This document shows, one piece after another, positions 1 through 4,627 of a stretch of 14,164 nt of DNA. The stretch lies in NCBI GenBank assembly GCA_024695225.1, contig JAILIO010000017.1, forward strand, positions 1 through 14,164. The letters run 5' to 3'. The DNA is from Lachnospiraceae bacterium. GTDB lineage: Bacteria > Bacillota > Clostridia > Lachnospirales > Lachnospiraceae. A program made the position numbers and the translations under genes. The first letter of the stretch is position 1. The number at the start of each line of letters is the position of its first letter. The notes beneath the pieces are model-generated. The model searched no databases and was not told the DNA's origin. It worked only from the letters and a program-made list of their open reading frames with translations.

Positions 1-66
1 GGACGAATAAAAGTCACAAATACTATATGTCCGGGTGGTGTTTTTTAGTCCCTACAAAAAATAAAA

Positions 67-105
67 AGTCCGTGAAAGCCGGATAAAAAGGGCATTTCAC
101 GGACT
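67..105 (-). terminator. Rho-independent terminator, minus strand
   Basis: An 11-bp inverted repeat (AGTCCGTGAAA at 67-77, TTTCACGGACT at 95-105) is extended inward by GCC/GGC (78-80, 91-93) with one bulged A. Read on the minus strand, the stem is followed directly by TTTTTATTTTTTG, a good U-tract. It lies 16 nt beyond the stop of the uvrB remnant, so it would end leftward transcription. Confidence 0.8.
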
Positions 106-120
106 CTATGAAACTAAATA

Positions 121-405
121 TCAAGCGAAGTTATAGTAGGACACAAAATACTCCACCGCGTTCTTGGGGAAGAATTCCTTAAACTCACCGTAGAGCTGGC
201 CGGCCAAAGTCTTGTTGTGGGAAAGAACGAGTGTGGGTCTGTTGAGCGCCGCTATCACATTGGCCATGGTAAAGGTCTTGCCGGAGCCCGTAACTCCCAG
301 CAAAGTCTGAAACTGGTTGCCGGCTTTAAAGCCATCAACCAGCTATTTTATTGCCCGGGGCTGATCGCCTGTAGGCTGATAATCGGAGTGAAGTTTGAAG
401 TTTAT
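121..405 (-). pseudogene. uvrB: UvrB N-terminal remnant (excinuclease ABC subunit B), degraded
   Basis: The minus strand encodes about 94 residues that match the start of UvrB, the damage-recognition helicase-like subunit of nucleotide excision repair. Visible are HSDYQPTGDQPRAI, GNQFQTLLGVTGSGKT (Walker A) and NKTLAGQLYGEFKEFFP. Full UvrB is about 660 residues, so only about 14% remains. Three lesions suggest it is dead. The expected ATG is ATA at 403-405, preceded by GAGGG as a relic ribosome binding site. A TAG sits at 343-345, where homologues have a sense codon. Similarity also stops after YFVSYY, where a short NFA tail and a stop replace the rest of the protein. An intact frame from a TTG at 303 gives 60 residues. 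Expression of that stub cannot be excluded, but it would contain only the Walker A part of the first helicase domain. The working uvrB is presumably elsewhere in the genome. Confidence 0.85.
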
Positions 406-561
406 AGTCTCTGGACCCTCTATTTTCCTATGTGAATGCCCGGTTTTCTATTCTGATCCGTGATCTTATCAAGGATACCATAAACAGAAATCAAAAGTAC
501 ATAATAAATGATCCCAAAAATACGTCATTTTCTTATATCAAATGACCTGAAGATACAAAAT

Positions 562-600
562 GACGCAATCCCCTTACCCGGTGGCAACAGGGATTGCGTC
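562..600 (-). terminator. Putative hairpin terminator downstream of the flavodoxin gene
   Basis: A perfect 11-bp inverted repeat (GACGCAATCCC at 562-572, GGGATTGCGTC at 590-600) encloses a 17-nt loop. On the minus strand it is followed by ATTTTGTATC, a short U-rich stretch. A second inverted repeat, CGTCATTTT (523-531) with AAAATGACG (557-565), overlaps it and could form a competing stem. It is the likely end of the redox gene cluster transcript; the U-tract is weak. I see no gene between 406 and 620. Confidence 0.55.
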
Positions 601-628
601 CGGCTCAAATCCGGATGTTCCATCGATC

Positions 629-698
629 TCTGTCAATCGATCTTCGTCATTCGGTCTTCGTCACTCGGTCTGCGAAACTCGGCCTCTGTCAATCGATC
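629..698. repeat. Five 14-bp imperfect tandem repeats at the flavodoxin 3' end
   Basis: Five contiguous 14-bp units: TCTGTCAATCGATC (629-642), TTCGTCATTCGGTC (643-656), TTCGTCACTCGGTC (657-670), TGCGAAACTCGGCC (671-684) and TCTGTCAATCGATC (685-698). A half unit, CATCGATC, precedes at 621-628. The first and last copies are identical while the middle copies have drifted. The stop codon of the flavodoxin gene (689-691 on the minus strand) lies in the last copy. The period is not a multiple of three, so the array is not an extended coding repeat. Confidence 0.85.
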
Positions 699-1129
699 TC
701 TGAAGCGGATGTGACTCTCTTGCCATCCACTGACTCTGCACCCTTCATGGAAGTAGACAGTTTTTCTGCAGTCTTTCCCATCTGGCTTCCTCCGGATGTT
801 GCAAATAAATGAACCCTCTTTCCTGTCCAGTCATAATCTTTGACAAATGTATGGATAACCCTGGGAGCCTGTCCGTACCATATGGGAAACCCCAGATATA
901 CGGTATCGTATTTGTCAAAGTCTTCGATCCTGCCGGCCACAGGGACATCCTTGCCGCCGATCTGTTCCCGGTTACATCTTGAAACAGGATTCACAAACGT
1001 AATATCCGCCTTAGTGTATGGGGTAACGGGAACTATCTCAAAAACATCACTCCCCGTCTTTTCCACAAGGTCCTTTGCCACCTTGGCCGTGGTGCCTCCC
1101 ACGCTGAAATATGCCACCAATGTACTCAT
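689..1129 (-). CDS. Small flavodoxin-family protein (146 aa)
   Basis: A single-domain flavodoxin-like protein that probably binds FMN and carries electrons or reduces quinones or other small substrates. The N-terminal strand and phosphate-binding loop are clear (LVAYFSVGGTTAKVA, residues 4-18). The second FMN region is visible as YLGFPIWYGQAPRVIHTFV (around 78-96), followed by LFATSGGSQMGKT (around 108-120). It fits the flavodoxin_4 type found in clostridia. The start is ATG at 1127-1129 with GGAGGT 7 nt upstream. The protein ends at ASEID, where relatives usually continue into a final helix. The stop lies inside the 14-bp repeat array, so the last helix may have been clipped by repeat growth. 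It is the last gene of the redox cluster, 103 bp after the nitroreductase, and a shared transcript is likely. The exact substrate is unknown. Confidence 0.85.
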   Translation of the reverse strand: MSTLVAYFSVGGTTAKVAKDLVEKTGSDVFEIVPVTPYTKADITFVNPVSRCNREQIGGKDVPVAGRIEDFDKYDTVYLGFPIWYGQAPRVIHTFVKDYDWTGKRVHLFATSGGSQMGKTAEKLSTSMKGAESVDGKRVTSASEID

Positions 1130-1150
1130 TTATCTTACCTCCAACTCTTA

Positions 1151-1250
1151 TTTCCCGTCAGTTTTGTACCGATATTTTCCTGTCAGTTTAACGCCCTTAT
1201 TTTCCGACCGGTCTTGTGCCGATATCTTCCTGTCAGTTCTGTACCGATAC
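1151..1250. repeat. Four 25-bp tandem repeats between nitroreductase and flavodoxin genes
   Basis: Four contiguous 25-bp units fill exactly 1151-1175, 1176-1200, 1201-1225 and 1226-1250. The shared pattern is TTTCC-TGTCAGTT-TGTACCGATAT; copies 1 and 4 are closest and copies 2 and 3 are more diverged. The nitroreductase stop codon (1233-1235, minus strand) lies inside copy 4, so the array starts at the gene's 3' end and fills most of the 103-bp gap. 25 is not a multiple of three. The sequence has no obvious terminator form, and its role is unknown. Confidence 0.85.
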
Positions 1251-2045
1251 GCTCACTATATACTCTGCATCTGCCGGAATCTTTATCCCGGGATCCTCTG
1301 TCCTGATCTCAGTTTTCTTACCCTTGGACTCACAGCCCATCACAAAATGACACAGGGCAATGCCCACATCTATCTTTTGAAGATCGCCGGTTGCATCGTT
1401 CACATATCCCTTATCCTTTTTCTCATAAAAATGATAGATCCCGTCCTTAAAGATGATCCTCCAGGGCTGCTTATTTACGGCAGAGGGCGCCCATCTCACC
1501 ATTTCCAATATATCCGCCATATCGTCAGACGGTGTCAACGCATGTCCCCATTCATCTGCAAAGAACAGTTTGTCCATGGATATTCTGGAATCAGCCCTTA
1601 TGCCTTTTCGCATCATGGTTTCTTTGAGGGACTTCTTCTCAGCGGGGTACCCCAGGGGACTCATGCAGGGCATCATTTCATTTTCACCGAGACCTGCCGC
1701 ATTTTCAAACAGTTCCCGTTTCATGGTGCCGCCGATCCACACAGTGCCTATCCCCAGGCTCTGAGCATACAGGACAAGTTTTTCGAAAGCGTAGCCAAAC
1801 GCCACATCCGCACAGGGCTTTTTCTCCACCTTGCCCGCCACATACAGCTTTTCACCTGAAAGCACAGGACTGGAAAGCCCGTATTTCTCCTGATCTAACA
1901 GCACGAACTTAACCGGGATGTCAAAAGGATCATCTATAGTGCAGATAAAATCCTCTATAGCCTTCCTATGCTCATCAGATAAGGGTTTCCCGTCATAGGT
2001 CCTGACGCTTTTTCTTTCTTTTACTATTTTCAGAAGATTTTCCAT
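1233..2045 (-). CDS. Nitroreductase family protein (TM1586 type, 270 aa)
   Basis: A probable FMN-dependent NAD(P)H oxidoreductase of the nitroreductase fold, closest in look to the putative TM1586-type nitroreductases. The N-terminal signature RKSVRTYDGKPLSDE (residues about 11-25) carries the phosphate-contacting Arg-Ser-x-Arg. A central LGIGTVWIGGTM and a second-half WAPSAVNKQPWR are also typical, and the length fits the two-part family. The chosen start is ATG at 2043-2045, preceded by TTGAGGAAACAAAA (GAGG 8 nt upstream). An upstream in-frame ATG at 2061-2063 would add six residues but places the ribosome binding site inside the gene. It lies between the GPx and flavodoxin genes and is probably co-transcribed under OhrR-type control, consistent with detoxifying quinones or nitro compounds formed under oxidative stress. 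The final codons run into the 25-bp repeat array. The substrate is not deducible. Confidence 0.85.
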   Translation of the reverse strand: MENLLKIVKERKSVRTYDGKPLSDEHRKAIEDFICTIDDPFDIPVKFVLLDQEKYGLSSPVLSGEKLYVAGKVEKKPCADVAFGYAFEKLVLYAQSLGIGTVWIGGTMKRELFENAAGLGENEMMPCMSPLGYPAEKKSLKETMMRKGIRADSRISMDKLFFADEWGHALTPSDDMADILEMVRWAPSAVNKQPWRIIFKDGIYHFYEKKDKGYVNDATGDLQKIDVGIALCHFVMGCESKGKKTEIRTEDPGIKIPADAEYIVSVSVQN

Positions 2046-2063
2046 TTTTGTTTCCTCAAACAT

Positions 2064-2158
2064 GCGGTTGCGCTCATTTTACGGAGGAGAAATGTTCTGT
2101 TCTTCCGGTAAAATAAGCGCTTATTTCAAAATGAACCGCTAACCCCGTCCCCCAGGTC
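2064..2158. repeat. Chimeric hairpin plus right half of the REP-like element
   Basis: The left part is a long imperfect hairpin: GCGCTCATTTTAC (2070-2082) pairs with GTAAAATAAGCGC (2108-2120), with one G-T pair. It is flanked by GCGGTT (2064-2069) and AACCGC (2134-2139). The right part, TTATTTCAAAATGAACCGC then TAACCCCGTCCCC (2121-2152), is the right half of the element found whole at 3339 and 4341. A 16-bp perfect palindrome, AAATAAGCGCTTATTT (2111-2126), lies at the junction. It fills the 120-bp space between gpx and nitroreductase and may trim or stabilise the mRNA between them. Confidence 0.7.
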
Positions 2159-2165
2159 CTCCATG

Positions 2166-2705
2166 TCACAGAAGAGATGCGATGCACTCTTCCACCTTCT
2201 TCATATCAGCAGTGGGTTCAAATCTTGCCACCACATTTCCATCCCTGTCTATCACAAACTTTGTGAAATTCCATTTGATGTCGGGTTTACTGGCCCAATC
2301 CGGATCGGCCTCTGTAAACATCTTCTCAAGCAGGGGTTTCAGCTCATGATCGTCAAAGCCTTCAAAACCTTTCTCGGATTTCAGGTATGTGTACAGGGGA
2401 AGCTCATTTTCGCCGTTGACATCCGCCTTCTTCATCTGAGGGAATGTGGTGTTGTAATGAAGGGTGCAGAACTCATGGATCTCTTCGTCGGTTCCCGGAG
2501 CCTGTCCGCCGAACTGGTTGCAGGGGATATCCAGGATCTCAAGCCCCTTGTCGTGATAATCCTTGTACAGTTGCTCGATAGGTTCGTACTGGGGAGTGAA
2601 GCCGCATCCCGTGGCGGTATTTACGATCAGGATAACCTTTCCCTTGCAGTCTGAAAGGCTCAGTTTTTCTCCGTTTCCGGTGGTCACTTCGTAATCATAG
2701 ATCAT
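2166..2705 (-). CDS. Glutathione peroxidase family thiol peroxidase (179 aa)
   Basis: A cytoplasmic peroxidase of the GPx family that reduces hydrogen peroxide and organic hydroperoxides. The peroxidatic Cys34 is in NTATGCGFTPQY, and the rest of the catalytic tetrad appears as Gln68 (CNQFGGQ) and Trp145-Asn146 (KWNFTKF). A second cysteine, Cys80 in HEFCTLHYNTTFP, lies 46 residues after Cys34, as in the two-cysteine thioredoxin-dependent GPxs. I therefore infer thioredoxin rather than glutathione as electron donor; cysteine replaces selenocysteine. The start is ATG at 2703-2705 with AAAAGGAGG just upstream. Longer in-frame extension to 2792 is open but has no ribosome binding site and no family similarity. 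It follows the OhrR-type regulator by 129 bp, so induction by peroxide is the natural reading. Confidence 0.93.
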   Translation of the reverse strand: MIYDYEVTTGNGEKLSLSDCKGKVILIVNTATGCGFTPQYEPIEQLYKDYHDKGLEILDIPCNQFGGQAPGTDEEIHEFCTLHYNTTFPQMKKADVNGENELPLYTYLKSEKGFEGFDDHELKPLLEKMFTEADPDWASKPDIKWNFTKFVIDRDGNVVARFEPTADMKKVEECIASLL

Positions 2706-2834
2706 AGTTTTCCTCCTTTTATCATAAAAGTTCAATGGTTTACGGTTCTTATATTGAAAAGCTTTACGGGAATCCCGCAAAACGCTCTCCACACCTTTTC
2801 ATTTATTCACGGTTGTCGGATTCTTTTGCTTTGG

Positions 2835-3272
2835 TCAGCCCTGCCCTTCCAAAAACTTATATAACAGTCTGTACAGTTCCTTTGCATCATTTTCGCTGAG
2901 CGCTGAGCTTTCCGATGCCATTTTCAGAGGGATATCTTTGCACTTCTCTTTAAGCTCATTCCCCTCCGGTGTTATGCTGATAACCGTGACGCGCTCGTCT
3001 TCCGTAGACCTTCTTCTGGTCACGAACCCTGCCTTTTCAAGTCTCTTCAAAAGCGGGGTGAGAGTCCCTGCGTCCAGGTGAAGTATGCTCCCAAGCTGCC
3101 CCACATTTACGGTTTCCAGCTCCCACAAAACCATGAGAACAACATACTGGGTGTATGTGAGACCCAGGGGGCTAAGATAAGGAGTGTACTTCCCAACTAT
3201 CTTTCTGCCGCAGGCGTACATAGGAAAACATAATTGATTCTTCAGCAAAAGTTGATCATATTCCTGTGCCAT
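2835..3272 (-). CDS. ohrR: MarR family peroxide-sensing repressor, OhrR type (145 aa)
   Basis: A winged-helix MarR-family repressor. The N-terminus matches the OhrR group closely. The motif NQLCFPMYACGRKI places a cysteine at residue 15, and tyrosines fall at 19, 29 and 40, the positions that sense organic hydroperoxides in Bacillus subtilis OhrR. The DNA-binding helices and wing follow (VGQLGSILHLDAGTLTPLLKRLEKAG, then STEDERV, about residues 57-95). An extra Cys21 and a Cys near 111 could allow disulfide chemistry; a Cys near 127, as in Xanthomonas OhrR, is not seen. The start is ATG at 3270-3272 with AAGGAG 8 nt upstream. It is the first gene of the redox cluster and lies directly behind a perfect promoter that overlaps an inverted repeat, implying autoregulation and control of gpx, nitroreductase and flavodoxin. 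OhrR regulators usually pair with ohr; here the partner is a GPx. Confidence 0.88.
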   Translation of the reverse strand: MAQEYDQLLLKNQLCFPMYACGRKIVGKYTPYLSPLGLTYTQYVVLMVLWELETVNVGQLGSILHLDAGTLTPLLKRLEKAGFVTRRRSTEDERVTVISITPEGNELKEKCKDIPLKMASESSALSENDAKELYRLLYKFLEGQG

Positions 3273-3304
3273 CTTTAAAACTCCTTGTTTTTGTGTTTTG
3301 CGAT

Positions 3305-3326
3305 ATTATATTGCGTAAAATATAAT
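3305..3326. promoter_or_regulatory. Putative OhrR operator within the promoter
   Basis: An inverted repeat ATTATATT (3305-3312) and AATATAAT (3319-3326) separated by GCGTAA. It covers the -10 box and most of the spacer, so a bound dimer would block RNA polymerase. OhrR/MarR sites are AT-rich palindromes of this size, although this sequence is not identical to the Bacillus site. Assignment to OhrR is inference from position. Confidence 0.55.
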
Positions 3327-3333
3327 TTGTCAA
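3305..3333 (-). promoter_or_regulatory. Consensus sigma-A promoter of the ohrR-gpx cluster
   Basis: On the minus strand, TTGACA (3328-3333) and TATAAT (3305-3310) are both perfect and separated by exactly 17 bp. Transcription would start near 3298, leaving a leader of about 25 nt to the ohrR start, with AAGGAG inside it. The -35 box begins only 5 bp from the REP-like element at 3339. Such a strong core promoter fits a gene set normally held off by a repressor. Confidence 0.88.
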
Positions 3334-3338
3334 GATGA

Positions 3339-3431
3339 CCCCCAGGGACGGGGTTAGGGGCTCATTTCAAAATAAACTGCTAACCCCATCCCCAAGGGCC
3401 CAAAATGAACTGCTAACCCCGTCCCCAAGGG
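3339..3431. repeat. REP-like palindromic element, copy A, with duplicated right arm
   Basis: The left arm GGGACGGGGTTAG (3345-3357) faces CTAACCCCATCCC (3380-3392, one mismatch) around the core TCATTTCAAAATAA. The right half is then repeated at 3401-3431 with a perfect arm, CTAACCCCGTCCC (3413-3425). The element fills the space between the ohrR promoter and the kinase stop codon. In the kinase mRNA it forms a strong 3' hairpin, which may limit read-through into the ohrR promoter or stabilise the transcript end. It has the same orientation as copy B. Confidence 0.85.
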
Positions 3432-3440
3432 CTCAGATCA

Positions 3441-4322
3441 TCAGACGGTCCCCTCCACCTCCCTTCTAAATGGTATGGAATCCGTTGCTCCGGGCCTGGT
3501 CACGGTTATTGAAGATGCCCTGGCCGCAAGCTCAAGACCCTTTGGGATGCTCATCCCCTCCACCATGGAAGCCACAAAATAGCCTGTAAATGTATCCCCC
3601 GCAGCGGTTGTATCCACAGCTTTCACCTTGAATATCCCCTGTCTGTACCGGACTTCGCCGTCCGAATAAACAGCTCCGTCACCTCCCAGGGTCAGTACCA
3701 CCTTTGCCCCCGGATACAGTCTGTGGAGAGTCTTCAGGATCAGGTCAGGCTCCTTCTCCCCGGTCATCTGACTCCCTTCGATCTCATTTAAAAAGAACAG
3801 TGTGACCTTGGACATATCTACCTGTTTTAGAGAATCGTCAAAGGGAGAGGGATTCATTATCACTTTCATTCCCTTTCCATAGGCTTCGTCCACGATATAG
3901 TCCATAAGGTTGATCTCATTCTGAAGTATCAAAAGATCATCTTTTTCAAATGAGGACAACACATGATCCACATACTCTTTTGTGATCTTCCTGTTGGCCC
4001 CGCCGAAAAGAAGGATGGAATTCTGTCCGTCCCTGTCGACCTGGATTATGGTGTGGCCGCTTCTGCCGGGGATCTTCCTGATGAGATCGGTCTTTACGCC
4101 GTGCTCCCTGCATTTGTCGATGAGCACGTCCCCCTCCTCCCCCACAAGTCCTGCGTGGCAGACTTCAACGCCCGCCTTTGCCAGGGCGATGGACTGGTTC
4201 AACCCCTTCCCGCCGCAATTCTCAGTCACCTCTCCCGCAGGCTCCGTCTCTCCCGGCAGGATGATATGATCCACCGGATATACATAATCTATGTTCAAAG
4301 ATCCGAAATTCAAAACCCTCAT
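3441..4322 (-). CDS. PfkB family carbohydrate kinase, ribokinase-like (293 aa)
   Basis: A cytoplasmic ATP-dependent sugar kinase of the PfkB family, probably phosphorylating ribose or a related sugar or nucleoside. The opening GSLNIDYVYPVDHIILPGET is typical of ribokinases. The first PfkB signature is CGGKGLNQSIALAKAG (residues 36-51). The second is DTTAAGDTFTGYF (237-249), with Asp243 as the catalytic base in the anion-hole loop AAGD. NPSP (157-160) and TLGGDGA (211-217) are also expected. Length is close to E. coli RbsK (about 309). The start is ATG at 4320-4322 with AGGAGGG 6 nt upstream. There is no sugar transporter, mutarotase or LacI-type regulator next to it, so the substrate cannot be assigned. 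Its own promoter lies beyond REP copy B, which therefore sits in the 5' leader. Confidence 0.9.
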   Translation of the reverse strand: MRVLNFGSLNIDYVYPVDHIILPGETEPAGEVTENCGGKGLNQSIALAKAGVEVCHAGLVGEEGDVLIDKCREHGVKTDLIRKIPGRSGHTIIQVDRDGQNSILLFGGANRKITKEYVDHVLSSFEKDDLLILQNEINLMDYIVDEAYGKGMKVIMNPSPFDDSLKQVDMSKVTLFFLNEIEGSQMTGEKEPDLILKTLHRLYPGAKVVLTLGGDGAVYSDGEVRYRQGIFKVKAVDTTAAGDTFTGYFVASMVEGMSIPKGLELAARASSITVTRPGATDSIPFRREVEGTV

Positions 4323-4340
4323 AGCTGCCCTCCTGTGTTA

Positions 4341-4438
4341 ACCCCCAGGGACGGGGTTAGGGGCTCATTTCAAAATGAACTGCTAACCCCGTCCCCAAGG
4401 GTTACCCCGTCCCCAAGGGTTCACCCCGTCCCCAAGGG
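4341..4438. repeat. REP-like palindromic element, copy B, with right arm amplified threefold
   Basis: The arms GGGACGGGGTTAG (4348-4360) and CTAACCCCGTCCC (4383-4395) are perfectly complementary. Between them is a second small palindrome, TCATTTCAAAATGA (4365-4378). The outer part ACCCCGTCCCCAAGGGTT is then repeated twice more, with 18-19 bp period, to 4438. The element lies in the 5' leader of the kinase transcript. There the three GGGGACGGGG segments precede one CCCCGTCCC arm, so alternative hairpins are possible. Confidence 0.88.
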
Positions 4439-4451
4439 TTCATACCCTTTA

Positions 4452-4479
4452 ATTTTATGAAATTTCAGTGAACTATCAA
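4452..4479 (-). promoter_or_regulatory. Promoter of the ribokinase-like gene
   Basis: On the minus strand, TTGATA (4474-4479) and TAAAAT (4452-4457) are separated by 16 bp. Each box has one deviation from consensus. The start would be near 4445, giving a leader of about 120 nt that is almost entirely REP copy B before the AGGAGGG site. Confidence 0.65.
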
Positions 4480-4499
4480 TGACATTTCGATGAAAAGCC

Positions 4500-4527
4500 T
4501 TACTTTTATTTTTTCAAAGGCTATAAT
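4500..4527 (+). promoter_or_regulatory. Possible promoter of the esterase gene
   Basis: A perfect -10 box TATAAT (4522-4527) lies about 100 nt before the esterase start. The best -35 candidate, TTACTT (4500-4505), is poor, so an activator or a different element may be needed. It is divergent from the kinase promoter; the two -35 regions are about 20 bp apart. Confidence 0.4.
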
Positions 4528-4627
4528 GAGCACGATCTGCAAAACATCCTGTCATGCCGCAAATAAAGACATTCCGTGTCAGTTTGCCGGAAACAATTGC
4601 AGGACATACAACAATGGGAGGAAAGAC

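Noticed and set aside
629..1250. CRISPR-like array reading of the 14-bp and 25-bp repeats
   Set aside because: The units are directly adjacent with no spacers, are too short or too diverged, and no cas gene is present.
840..1859. Long open frame of 339 codons on the plus strand across the flavodoxin and nitroreductase genes
   Set aside because: It is antisense to two recognisable genes, has no family-like motifs, no convincing ribosome site and crosses the 25-bp repeats.
2163..2654. Plus-strand frame of 163 codons opposite the GPx gene
   Set aside because: It mirrors the GPx coding frame and has no independent motif or ribosome binding site.
4490..4627. N-terminal extension of the esterase from an ATG at 4490
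   Set aside because: The extension lacks a ribosome site and overlaps the TATAAT; the ATG at 4628 begins a clear lipoprotein signal peptide with GGGAGGA upstream.
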